From an uncultured Lachnospiraceae bacterium (GTDB lineage: Bacteria > Bacillota > Clostridia > Lachnospirales > Lachnospiraceae), in assembly GCA_947631755.1 (NCBI GenBank), contig CANRMO010000063.1:1-11641 (forward strand): a stretch of 11,641 nucleotides of DNA, read 5' to 3'. A program made the translations under genes and the position numbers. Below the pieces are notes generated by a model. That model was not told the DNA's origin, searched no databases, and was given only the letters and a program-made list of their open reading frames with translations. Shown here one piece after another: positions 1 through 6,713 of this stretch; the first letter of the stretch is position 1, and each line of letters starts with the position of its first letter.

Positions 1-1
1 G

Positions 2-70
2 CCGATGGGGCTTCTGGCGCTCACAACGACAAAGTACATTATCCTGGGTGACGGACAGATCCGCAAATAA
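2..70 (+). CDS. 3' end of an unidentified upstream gene (partial)
   Basis: The frame starting at base 2 is open from the window edge to a TAA at 68-70 and encodes about 22 residues ending in LGDGQIRK. The stop lies 11 bases before the AGGAGG that serves the acyltransferase gene, the spacing expected for two consecutive genes of one operon. The visible tail is mildly hydrophobic and then ends in a short charged stretch. It is too short to assign to a family. The reading frame itself is supported only by its position and its tidy fit to the next ribosome binding site. Confidence 0.5.
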   Translation, partial: PMGLLALTTTKYIILGDGQIRK

Positions 71-80
71 TCTTGCGGCG

Positions 81-86
81 AGGAGG
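81..86 (+). promoter_or_regulatory. Ribosome binding site deciding the acyltransferase start
   Basis: AGGAGG lies just after the upstream stop codon and 3 bases before ATG 90. The spacing is short, but the match to the anti-Shine-Dalgarno sequence is perfect. This favours ATG 90 over the in-frame GTG at 48, which overlaps the end of the preceding gene and has no such site. Confidence 0.6.
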
Positions 87-89
87 CCT

Positions 90-806
90 ATGAGAAAGAT
101 CGGTGAATTTCTCGGGTTAGTCAGATTGTTTTTCAGACTTGTGCTCTCAATGCTGCACAATCACAAATATCTGAGTGATGACTTGGAGAATAATTTTTTG
201 ATATGTAAAAAAATATGCAGAAAAATAGTGAAGTCAGCCTACATAAAGCTGACAGTGTACGGGCAGGAAAAGATCCCGGACAACAAACCTTTTTTGCTGG
301 TGCCAAACCATCGGTGTTTTTTTGATGTGGTTTTTTTGCTGGCCGGGCTGGATCACCCTGTAAGTTTTGTTGCGGCAAAAGAGCTGTGGTCTTATCCGAT
401 CCTGCGGACGTATCTCTCAGCGATCTACTGTATCCCGCTGGACCGCTATACAACAGACCTGGCAAAACTTAAAGGGAATATCACGCAGATCCAGGAGGCT
501 CTCTCCCGGCACAATCTTGTCATGTTCCCAGAGGGAGAGTGCAGTTATGAAAGGGAAGAGATGGGAGAGTTTAAGAAAGGCGGCTTTATGGGGGTAGTTG
601 GCATGGATATCAATCTTGTGCCCGCCTTTATTAAGATTGGGAATTTCCGTAATCTGGGACGCAAGTGGATGATCCCGAGAGGGGAAGTGACGGTGTATAT
701 CGGCAGCCCGTTCCACTCAAAAGATATTTCAGACAAACGTATCCAGGCGGCCGAACTGGCAGAATACGCCCAGAAAAAGGTACAAGAATTAAGAGACATC
801 TCATAA
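90..806 (+). CDS. plsC: 1-acyl-sn-glycerol-3-phosphate acyltransferase (PlsC family)
   Basis: This 238-residue protein belongs to the lysophospholipid acyltransferase family. Such enzymes transfer an acyl chain to the sn-2 position of lysophosphatidic acid to give phosphatidic acid at the inner face of the membrane. Motif I is NHRCFFD (residues 73-79), giving the catalytic H-x4-D pair H74/D79. The IPLDR segment around 115-119 fits motif II, FPEG (146-149) is motif III, and VPAF (177-180) matches motif IV. Length is normal for the family. The N-terminal 20 residues are amphipathic to hydrophobic (FLGLVRLFFRLVLSML) and probably associate with the membrane. I chose ATG 90 because AGGAGG precedes it; an in-frame GTG at 48 would add 14 unlikely residues. 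The gene probably shares a transcript with the gene ending at 70 and ends in a hairpin. The family call is firm, but acyl and acceptor specificity cannot be read from the sequence. Confidence 0.88.
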   Translation: MRKIGEFLGLVRLFFRLVLSMLHNHKYLSDDLENNFLICKKICRKIVKSAYIKLTVYGQEKIPDNKPFLLVPNHRCFFDVVFLLAGLDHPVSFVAAKELWSYPILRTYLSAIYCIPLDRYTTDLAKLKGNITQIQEALSRHNLVMFPEGECSYEREEMGEFKKGGFMGVVGMDINLVPAFIKIGNFRNLGRKWMIPRGEVTVYIGSPFHSKDISDKRIQAAELAEYAQKKVQELRDIS

Positions 807-819
807 TAGGGATGTCTCT
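792..819. terminator. Hairpin between convergent genes, possibly a bidirectional terminator
   Basis: AGAGACATC (792-800) and GATGTCTCT (811-819) are perfect 9-bp inverted repeats around a 10-base loop. The loop contains the acyltransferase stop codon (804-806). The bases after it on the + strand are ctgctttta, a weak T tract, and the - strand side reads TAATTCTT after the stem. Its location between two convergent genes suggests it ends both transcripts. The T tracts are poor, so it could instead act as an mRNA-stabilising 3' end. Confidence 0.6.
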
Positions 820-839
820 CTGCTTTTATCTGTATACTG

Positions 840-1634
840 TTACGGTTCTGTCGTAAACCAGGTATAAGAATCTGCCCCTGTCTGGATCCGGTAAGTGATG
901 GGCGCATACCCTTTGTAGACGAGGACTGCCTTCGCGCAGGTAACTTTGTTTCCCGGCTGCAGTATCGCAGATCCCAGATCGTCCACCGCCTCAAAAAAGA
1001 ATCCCCAGTCCAGATTCTGCATCTGTGTGGAAGAATTGTCGCCGTACAAGTTGTAGTAGTAGTTAAAGATATCTCTGGCATTGACGGTCTGGCTGCCGGA
1101 AATATATTCGATGTCAAACTTAAAATAAATATATTCCTGATTCTCTTCCGGCGCTGGATTGCTGGAGTTGTTTTTCGCCAGCGCAGCGGCCTCGTCGCCT
1201 GTTATATAGGAGATGAGCTGAATGGAGAATTTTCCTTTTTTCTTGCCCTCCTCATAATAGTTGATCGTGTGTTTGTCAAAGGCGGACAGAGGGTTGTTTT
1301 TTGACCCGGGCTTTGTGGATGTCTTTGATTTGACTTTGACTTTGCAGCGGTATTTTTTTCCGGAGAGCTTTGCTGTGACCGTCGCTGTCCCGGCTTTTTT
1401 TGCCTTTAGTTTTCCTGTCTTTTTGCCGACAGAGACAACAGACTTTTTATTGCTGCTCCACTTTGCCTTCTTCGAGGTGCCCTTCATTTTGAGTGTGTAA
1501 CTGCTTCCGACCGTGAGGTTTAATTTGCTTTTGCTGATTTTTACAGCAGCGGCCTCTGATGTGGGGACTTTTGCAGATGTTCCCAGAATAACAGCCAGGC
1601 TGAAAACCAGAAGCAGGGATATGATTCGTTTCAT
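840..1634 (-). CDS. Secreted bacterial Ig-like (BIG2) domain protein with unknown C-terminal domain
   Basis: The predicted product has 264 residues. Residues 1-30 form a typical Sec signal peptide: MKR, then a hydrophobic core LLLVFSLAVIL, then a small-residue stretch ending EAAA. Residues 31-102 resemble a BIG2 immunoglobulin-like domain, with the pattern KLNLTVGSSYTLKMKGT, W59-S60-S61, SVVSVGKKTGKLKAKKAGTA and a closing VTAKLSGKKY strand. This domain is extremely lysine-rich. A short linker (STKPGSKNNP) leads to about 150 residues that I do not recognise. That part is much less basic, has beta-rich segments such as EYIYFKFDIEYISG, and ends WFTTEP. No LPxTG or other anchor motif is visible, so the protein is probably released or held to the wall by charge. 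The start at 1634 is set by GGAGGA (complement of 1643-1648) 8 bases upstream. It is the only - strand gene here. Its substrate or partner is unknown. Confidence 0.8.
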   Translation of the reverse strand: MKRIISLLLVFSLAVILGTSAKVPTSEAAAVKISKSKLNLTVGSSYTLKMKGTSKKAKWSSNKKSVVSVGKKTGKLKAKKAGTATVTAKLSGKKYRCKVKVKSKTSTKPGSKNNPLSAFDKHTINYYEEGKKKGKFSIQLISYITGDEAAALAKNNSSNPAPEENQEYIYFKFDIEYISGSQTVNARDIFNYYYNLYGDNSSTQMQNLDWGFFFEAVDDLGSAILQPGNKVTCAKAVLVYKGYAPITYRIQTGADSYTWFTTEP

Positions 1635-1687
1635 AACTGATTTCCTCCATGCATTTCTGTGAAAACAATATGACAATATCTTTTCTT

Positions 1688-1716
1688 ATTTTACAATAAA
1701 ATGATGTAAAAAACAA
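1688..1716 (-). promoter_or_regulatory. Probable promoter of the BIG2 gene with an internal dyad
   Basis: Read on the - strand, TTGTTT (complement of 1711-1716) and TAAAAT (complement of 1688-1693) are separated by 17 bases. This gives an acceptable -35 and a good -10 box about 54 bases upstream of the start codon. The element contains an inverted repeat, TTTTACA (1689-1695) and TGTAAAA (1705-1711) spaced by 9 bases, which overlaps the -10 and the -35. A repressor could bind there, but AT-rich DNA produces such dyads by chance. Confidence 0.4.
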
Positions 1717-1733
1717 GGCAGACTTATTTTTTT

Positions 1734-1763
1734 GTGGCAATACAGGATATTTTATGCTAAGAT
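1734..1763 (+). promoter_or_regulatory. Possible lepA promoter
   Basis: GTGGCA (1734-1739; four of six matches to TTGACA) is followed after 18 bases by TAAGAT (1758-1763). That -10 has an upstream TGC giving the extended -10 form TGnTAnnAT. Transcription would begin near 1770, leaving a leader of about 50 bases before ATG 1820. It faces away from the - strand promoter in the same intergenic gap. The boxes are imperfect, so this is a candidate only. Confidence 0.35.
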
Positions 1764-1819
1764 AGGGTTGGATTTTTACATAAAATATGAATGAAAATGA
1801 AAGGAAATGCCGGAATCAT

Positions 1820-3637
1820 ATGTCAGTTATAAAAAAGAGCAATATAAGAAATTTTTGTATCATCGCCCATATTGACCATGGCAAATCCACGCTGGCAGAC
1901 CGTATCATAGAAAAGACAGGGCTTTTGACCAGCCGGGAGATGCAGGCACAGGTGCTTGATAATATGGAGCTTGAAAGGGAGAGGGGGATTACGATCAAAT
2001 CCCAGGCTGTCCGCATCGCGTACCGGGCAGAGAGCGGGGAGGAATATCTCTTTAATCTCATCGACACGCCGGGACATGTGGATTTTAATTATGAGGTATC
2101 ACGGAGCCTCGCCGCCTGTGAGGGAGCAATCCTGGTTGTGGACGCGGCGCAGGGGATCGAAGCCCAGACGCTGGCAAACTGTTATCTGGCAATTGACCAT
2201 AACCTGGAGATCATGCCGGTGATTAATAAGATCGATCTCCCGAGCGCGGAGCCGGACCGCGTGAAGAATGAGATTGAGGATGTGATCGGGATTGAGGCCC
2301 AGGACGCCCCTCTGATTTCTGCAAAAATGGGCACGAATATCGAGGAGGTGCTGGAGCAGATCGTGACGAAGATCCCGGCTCCCCGGGGGGACGAAAAGGC
2401 TCCGCTGAAAGCGCTTATTTTTGACTCGGTGTACGATTCCTATAAAGGGGTGATCATTTTCTGCCGCCTGTTTGACGGCACAGTAAAAAAGGGATCCCGC
2501 ATCCTTATGATGGCTACCGGACTGGAGGAAGAAGTGGTAGAAGTCGGGACTTTTGGAGCGGGTCAGTTTATTCCCTGTGAGGAGCTGTCTGCGGGAATGG
2601 TAGGCTACATCACAGCCAGCCTGAAAAATGTGGAGGGGACCCGGGTCGGCGATACGGTGACGGATGCTGACAGCCCCTGTGAGGAGGCGCTTCCCGGATA
2701 CAAGAGAGTTCTGCCCATGGTGTACTGCGGCCTGTATCCGGCGGACGGGGCGAAGTATCAGGATCTGAGGGAGGCACTGGAAAAGCTCCAGCTAAATGAC
2801 GCATCGCTGCAGTTTGAGGCGGAGACATCGGCGGCCCTTGGGTTCGGATACCGCTGTGGTTTTCTTGGCCTGCTCCATCTGGAGGTGATCCAGGAGAGGC
2901 TGGAGAGGGAGTACAATCTTGACCTTGTGACGACCGCACCGGGAGTTGTCTACCACGTGTATAAGACAAATGGTGAGATGGTGGAGGTGACAAACCCGTC
3001 GAACCTGCCCGACCCGGCGGAGATCGAGCACATGGAGGAGCCGGTAGTCGAGGCAGAGATCATGGTCACGACGGAGTATGTCGGGGCGATCATGAAACTG
3101 TGCCAGGAACGCCGGGGTGTCTATCTGAGTATGGAGTATATGGAAGAGACGAGGGCTCTTTTGAAATATACGCTGCCGCTGAATGAGATCATTTATGATT
3201 TCTTTGATTCGCTTAAATCCCGCTCCCGGGGATATGCCTCTTTTGATTACGAGATGAAAGGGTACGAGCCGGCGCAGCTTGTGAAACTGAATATACTGAT
3301 CAATAAAGAAGAGGTGGATGCTCTCTCCTTTATTGTGCACGAGAGCTCTGCCTACGAGCGCGGGCGGAAGATGTGCCAGAAGCTTAAAAAGGAGATTCCG
3401 AGGCATCTCTTTGAAATCCCCATCCAGGCGGCTATCGGCAACAAGGTCATCGCCCGGGAGACTGTCAAGGCAGTGCGCAAGGATGTGCTGGCCAAGTGCT
3501 ATGGCGGCGATATTTCCCGCAAACGAAAACTATTGGAAAAACAGAAAGAGGGAAAGAAGCGCATGCGCCAGATTGGCAATGTAGAGATCCCGCAGAAAGC
3601 ATTTATGAGCGTGTTGAAATTAGATGAGGAAGAGTAG
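1820..3637 (+). CDS. lepA: Elongation factor 4 (LepA), translational GTPase
   Basis: LepA/EF4 is a ribosome-binding GTPase related to EF-G that acts on stalled or mis-translocated ribosomes and in 30S biogenesis. From ATG 1820 the protein has 605 residues, the normal size. The G-domain motifs are clear: G1 AHIDHGKS (16-23), G2 region RERGITIKS, G3 DTPGH (82-86), G4 NKID (136-139) and G5 SAK. Beyond it come the EF-G-like domains II, III and V and the LepA-specific C-terminus, including LGFGYRCGFLGLLHLEVIQ, GYASFDYE and the terminal NVEIPQKAFMSVLK. I chose ATG 1820 because MSVIKKSNIRNFCIIAH matches the usual LepA N-terminus. The upstream in-frame ATG at 1787 adds 11 residues and has no ribosome binding site. 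A weak AAAGGA lies 14 bases before 1820. hemW follows 50 bases later, a conserved pairing in Firmicutes. Confidence 0.96.
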   Translation: MSVIKKSNIRNFCIIAHIDHGKSTLADRIIEKTGLLTSREMQAQVLDNMELERERGITIKSQAVRIAYRAESGEEYLFNLIDTPGHVDFNYEVSRSLAACEGAILVVDAAQGIEAQTLANCYLAIDHNLEIMPVINKIDLPSAEPDRVKNEIEDVIGIEAQDAPLISAKMGTNIEEVLEQIVTKIPAPRGDEKAPLKALIFDSVYDSYKGVIIFCRLFDGTVKKGSRILMMATGLEEEVVEVGTFGAGQFIPCEELSAGMVGYITASLKNVEGTRVGDTVTDADSPCEEALPGYKRVLPMVYCGLYPADGAKYQDLREALEKLQLNDASLQFEAETSAALGFGYRCGFLGLLHLEVIQERLEREYNLDLVTTAPGVVYHVYKTNGEMVEVTNPSNLPDPAEIEHMEEPVVEAEIMVTTEYVGAIMKLCQERRGVYLSMEYMEETRALLKYTLPLNEIIYDFFDSLKSRSRGYASFDYEMKGYEPAQLVKLNILINKEEVDALSFIVHESSAYERGRKMCQKLKKEIPRHLFEIPIQAAIGNKVIARETVKAVRKDVLAKCYGGDISRKRKLLEKQKEGKKRMRQIGNVEIPQKAFMSVLKLDEEE

Positions 3638-3660
3638 GATTCAGGGTGAATCCGGTTTTT
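3637..3660 (+). terminator. Short hairpin and T5 between lepA and hemW
   Basis: GGATTC (3637-3642) and GAATCC (3648-3653) pair perfectly around AGGGT and are followed by GG and five T. The hairpin begins at the last base of the lepA stop codon. A 6-bp stem and T5 make a weak intrinsic terminator, so it may only reduce read-through into hemW rather than end the transcript. Confidence 0.5.
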
Positions 3661-3687
3661 ATGTATTAGACAGCCAGGGGGAGAGCG

Positions 3688-4836
3688 ATGGAGAGAGAAA
3701 AAGGCATTGGCATATATGTGCATATCCCGTTCTGTGTGAGGAAATGCGGCTACTGTGATTTTCTTTCATTTTCTGCTGACCGGGCCGGGCGGTCTGCCTA
3801 TCTGGAAGCTCTTGTCCGGGAAATGAAACTTCAGGTGTCCACTGACCGGGTGGACACTATTTTCATTGGCGGGGGAACTCCCTCCATTCTCTCACCGGGG
3901 GAGATGGATGCCGTCTTTCAAAAACTGCATGACTGTTTTGACTTAAGTGGGATAGAGGAGTTTACGGTTGAGTGCAATCCGGGGACGGTGACGGAGGAGA
4001 AGTTTTCCCTATACCGCCAGGCGGGGGTGGACAGGATTAGTTTTGGCGTGCAGTCGGCGGAGGATGAGGAACTGAGAGCGCTCGGAAGGATCCACACGTT
4101 CCGCCAGGCTGAGGCGGGATATGATCTGGCGAGAAAGTGGGGATTTGACAATATCAATGTGGATATCATGTCGGCGATCCCCGGCCAGACAAAGGAGAGC
4201 TATGAGAGGACGCTCTCACGCATTCTTGCCATGGAGCCGGAGCACATTTCCTCATACAGTCTTATTATCGAAGAGGGGACGCCTTTTTACAGGCAGTATG
4301 CAGAGAATCCGCCGGTGGACGAGGAGACGGACCGGTGGATGTATGAGAGGACGGGGGAGCTGCTCCTGGCAGCAGGTTATGGCAGGTATGAGATATCCAA
4401 TTATGCAAGGCCTGGGAGAGAGTGCAGGCATAATCTGAAATACTGGCGCCGGGAAGATTATCTCGGCCTCGGGCTGGGGGCGGCCTCATGCCTTGCCTGT
4501 GGGGATACCCATGAGAGGTTTTCCAATGTGGGGGATATGGAAACGTATATCCGGAGGCTGGAGGGCGGCGTGCTGCCGACGGATGAGGGGACGAGGGAGG
4601 TGCTCAGCCGCCGGGATGAGATGGCGGAGTTTATGTTTCTCGGCCTCCGCTGTATGCAGGGGGTATCGCTGGCAGATTTTACAGATTGTTTTGGGGAGTC
4701 CGCGATGGTATGCTATGAGAGGGAGATTCGCTTTTGTGTGGAGCAGGGACTCCTGGAGCGGTCGGGTGATCTTCTGCGCCTGACTCCGCGGGGGATCGAT
4801 GTCAGCAACCGGGTGTTCTCTCTTTTTTTACAGTAG
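3688..4836 (+). CDS. hemW: Radical SAM haem chaperone HemW (coproporphyrinogen III oxidase-like)
   Basis: HemW is a cytoplasmic radical S-adenosylmethionine family protein that binds haem and delivers it to client proteins. It was long misannotated as oxygen-independent coproporphyrinogen oxidase. The 382-residue product starts with IYVHIPFCVRKCGYCDF, giving cluster cysteines C16, C20 and C23 in the CX3CX2C pattern. The residue two after C23 is phenylalanine. True HemN has a fourth cysteine there (CX3CX2CXC), so this is HemW. IFIGGGTPS (58-66), RISFGVQS, NVDIMSAIPGQT and the C-terminal HemN-type winged-helix region (EFMFLGLRCMQGV) are all present. ATG 3688 is preceded by AGGGGGAG at 3676-3683. 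The gene sits directly after lepA, as in many Firmicutes, but the heat-shock genes hrcA-grpE-dnaK do not follow. Confidence 0.93.
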   Translation: MEREKGIGIYVHIPFCVRKCGYCDFLSFSADRAGRSAYLEALVREMKLQVSTDRVDTIFIGGGTPSILSPGEMDAVFQKLHDCFDLSGIEEFTVECNPGTVTEEKFSLYRQAGVDRISFGVQSAEDEELRALGRIHTFRQAEAGYDLARKWGFDNINVDIMSAIPGQTKESYERTLSRILAMEPEHISSYSLIIEEGTPFYRQYAENPPVDEETDRWMYERTGELLLAAGYGRYEISNYARPGRECRHNLKYWRREDYLGLGLGAASCLACGDTHERFSNVGDMETYIRRLEGGVLPTDEGTREVLSRRDEMAEFMFLGLRCMQGVSLADFTDCFGESAMVCYEREIRFCVEQGLLERSGDLLRLTPRGIDVSNRVFSLFLQ

Positions 4837-4904
4837 CGCCATTTTTGCCGGCAGATATTCATCGGCTCTGATGACTATGCCTGCGGGACGGAAATTGATT
4901 GAGT

Positions 4905-4910
4905 GGAGGT
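4905..4910 (+). promoter_or_regulatory. Ribosome binding site deciding a TTG start
   Basis: GGAGGT lies 8 bases before TTG 4919, ideal spacing. The TTG codon opens a protein that begins MKKRRLSAYW and runs straight into the first membrane helix. The in-frame ATG at 4799 lies inside hemW and would add 40 residues with no homologous look, so TTG 4919 is the better start. Confidence 0.75.
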
Positions 4911-4918
4911 ACATAAGT

Positions 4919-6058
4919 TTGAAAAAGAGACGGTTGTCGGCATACTGGATTTTTGTCCTTGTGTTTTTCATTGTTATAATCATCGGTGAGCTGTTGTTCC
5001 AGATTCCGGTTGTCTGCGATTTTTATACAGACCATATATTTTCTTTTGGCCTGAATACATATGGGCGGCTGACAGGTATTTTCCCTTTTTCAGTGGGAGA
5101 AATACTCGTTGCGGCTGCGATCTTTTTTGTCTTTCTGGAAATTGTCCTTTTGCTCCCGCTTGCTTTTCTGGCTGTTTTGAAAGTCTGTGGGAAGAGGGTG
5201 TGCTCTGGAGGCGGGGCATACAGAAAATTTGTCAGAAGATATTCAAAGTGTTTTCTTGTTTTTGTTCTTCTTGCGGCGTGGCTTATGGTTATGAATTGTT
5301 CTTCGCTCTACGGGTGTTCGAAATTAAATGTAAAAGGAAACCGCGACAAGGAGTATGGGCCGCAGCAGATGCGAATCCTCAGGGATTACATTGTGAAACA
5401 GTGCAACACCCTGTCCGCCGGGATGCGGCGGGACGGGGACGGCAATGTGGATACAGAGGGGGACATGGCCGGTGAAGTGAGGCTTGCCATGGGAAAGCTG
5501 TCCAGAGATTACCCGCGGCTGGCTGGTTTTTATCCGAGGCCGAAAGAGATGTCCGGCTCATTTTTTATGTACCAGGCGGGCTGTGACGGTGTATATTTTC
5601 CTTTTTCACTGGAGGCCAATTATTGTTCTTATATCAGTGATATCCGGTATCCCCATGTGGCCTGCCATGAACTGGCTCACCTAAAGGGCTATATCTATGA
5701 GGATGAGGCGGATTTTATCGCCTTTCTCGCCTGTACCGGGAGCGGGGACGAGCAGTTGAGATATGCCGGTTACCTGGGGGTTCTCAGCTATGTGGAGAGC
5801 GATTACTGGCAGGGGGTGTCCGATGAATCGGACGTGTCAGAATTGGAAATCCTGGATGTGGTATGGAAAGATGCGCCGAGCTATACTGCGCAGACAGAAA
5901 AGATGCTGGAGGAACAGAAAGAGATCATTGACACTGCCACCGTGGAGAGCGTCGGGGATAAGATAACGGAAACTTATATGAATTACTATGATGCGAAACC
6001 AAATTATGCGGAGGTGACCAAATTACTGCTTGCGTATTATGACGGGGTGCTTTATTGA
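4919..6058 (+). CDS. DUF3810 membrane protein with HExxH zinc-metallopeptidase motif
   Basis: From the TTG start the product has 379 residues. Three hydrophobic segments lie at about 10-28, 58-87 and 111-127. A large soluble domain follows, which by the positive-inside rule (KKRR at the N-terminus, KR and RKFVRRYSK before helix 3) probably faces outward. It contains HELAH at 250-254, the zinc-binding and catalytic HExxH pattern, followed seven residues later by EDEAD (261-265), which could supply a glutamate third ligand as in gluzincins. The layout and the C-terminal stretch ETYMNYYD...LLLAYYDG fit the DUF3810 family of uncharacterised proteins. No substrate is known. It begins 82 bases after hemW with no clear promoter, so it may be read from the lepA-hemW transcript. 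lemA starts 97 bases later from its own promoter. The peptidase function is inferred from the motif alone. Confidence 0.82.
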   Translation: MKKRRLSAYWIFVLVFFIVIIIGELLFQIPVVCDFYTDHIFSFGLNTYGRLTGIFPFSVGEILVAAAIFFVFLEIVLLLPLAFLAVLKVCGKRVCSGGGAYRKFVRRYSKCFLVFVLLAAWLMVMNCSSLYGCSKLNVKGNRDKEYGPQQMRILRDYIVKQCNTLSAGMRRDGDGNVDTEGDMAGEVRLAMGKLSRDYPRLAGFYPRPKEMSGSFFMYQAGCDGVYFPFSLEANYCSYISDIRYPHVACHELAHLKGYIYEDEADFIAFLACTGSGDEQLRYAGYLGVLSYVESDYWQGVSDESDVSELEILDVVWKDAPSYTAQTEKMLEEQKEIIDTATVESVGDKITETYMNYYDAKPNYAEVTKLLLAYYDGVLY

Positions 6059-6073
6059 AATTGTACAATCCGG

Positions 6074-6104
6074 TTGATTAAATACATCGATTACAGTATA
6101 ATCG
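6074..6104 (+). promoter_or_regulatory. Promoter of lemA-DUF2207 with palindrome over the -10
   Basis: TTGATT (6074-6079) and a perfect TATAAT (6097-6102) are separated by 17 bases, a strong sigma-A-type promoter. Transcription should start near 6109, giving a leader of roughly 47 bases before ATG 6156. The -10 lies within a perfect inverted repeat CGATTA (6088-6093), CAGTA spacer, TAATCG (6099-6104). A dimeric repressor bound there would block polymerase. A second palindrome, TTGTACAA (6061-6068), lies just upstream of the -35. Confidence 0.75.
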
Positions 6105-6155
6105 GAGTGTGGGAACGCTGTGGTTATCTGAATTGTCTGATGAGAGGGGAATGTT

Positions 6156-6713
6156 ATGAATATAGGTGTTATTGTTGTTATTGCCATCGCTGTGCTCCTG
6201 GTCTTTTGGTTTGTTTCGGCCTATAACAAGCTGGTGAGATATCGTATTACGGCTGAGGAGGCTTTTGCCACGATGGATGTGTATCTGAAAAAGCGGTTTG
6301 ACCTGATCCCCAATCTGGTGGAGACGGTGAAAGGGTACGCGGGCCACGAGAGAGATACACTGGAAGAGATTGTGAATCTCCGCGGCAGGGACTATCAGGG
6401 GATGGAGCCGGAGGAGAAAATGAAAGGGGACCGGGCGATTGGCCGGGCGGTGAGAGGGATTTTTGCCCTGGCAGAAAATTATCCGGAGCTAAAGGCGAAC
6501 GAAAATTTCCGCCAGCTCATGGCACAACTGGACCAGGTGGAGCAGGATATCGCTAATTCCCGGAAATACTACAACGGTGCTGTGAAACAGTACAATGTGG
6601 CCGTCCAGAGCGTACCGACCAATCTTGTGGCTGGTTTTTTTGGTTTCAGCCAGAAAGCGATGTTTGAGACCGATGATCCCGCAGAGAGGGAAAATGTAAA
6701 GGTGAAATTCTGA
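6156..6713 (+). CDS. lemA: LemA family protein
   Basis: LemA proteins are small envelope proteins with one N-terminal helix and a four-helix-bundle-like domain; their biochemical role is unknown. This one has 185 residues, the usual length. A membrane helix spans about 4-21 (VIVVIAIAVLLVFWFVS). It is followed by the family hallmark YNKLVRYRITAEEAF...YLKKRFDLIPNLVETVKGYA (residues 23-62) and the closing signature GFFGFSQKAMFETDDPAERENVKVKF. AGAGGGGA at 6143-6150 is a good ribosome binding site 5 bases before the ATG. The stop codon overlaps the start of the DUF2207 gene by one base (TGATG), so the two are translationally coupled. The strong promoter at 6074-6104 drives both. Confidence 0.93.
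   Translation: MNIGVIVVIAIAVLLVFWFVSAYNKLVRYRITAEEAFATMDVYLKKRFDLIPNLVETVKGYAGHERDTLEEIVNLRGRDYQGMEPEEKMKGDRAIGRAVRGIFALAENYPELKANENFRQLMAQLDQVEQDIANSRKYYNGAVKQYNVAVQSVPTNLVAGFFGFSQKAMFETDDPAERENVKVKF

Noticed and set aside
48..89. GTG start at 48 for the acyltransferase, 14 residues longer
   Set aside because: It overlaps the end of the preceding frame, lacks a ribosome binding site, and AGGAGG sits directly before ATG 90.
289..337. Runs of six to seven T in the acyltransferase gene near its HX4D motif, as possible phase-variation tracts
   Set aside because: The runs encode ordinary Phe and Leu codons, are short, and the frame is intact. Nothing marks this gene as phase variable.
545..1117. 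190-residue open frame on the - strand across the plsC-BIG2 junction
   Set aside because: It overlaps two well-supported genes, has no recognisable domain or start signal, and is a frame shadow.
1787..1819. ATG 1787 as lepA start
   Set aside because: No ribosome binding site precedes it and it adds 11 polar residues outside the usual LepA N-terminus. ATG 1820 fits the family better, though its own site is weak.
2792..3406. 204-residue open frame antisense to lepA
   Set aside because: It mirrors conserved LepA codons and has no domain features of its own.
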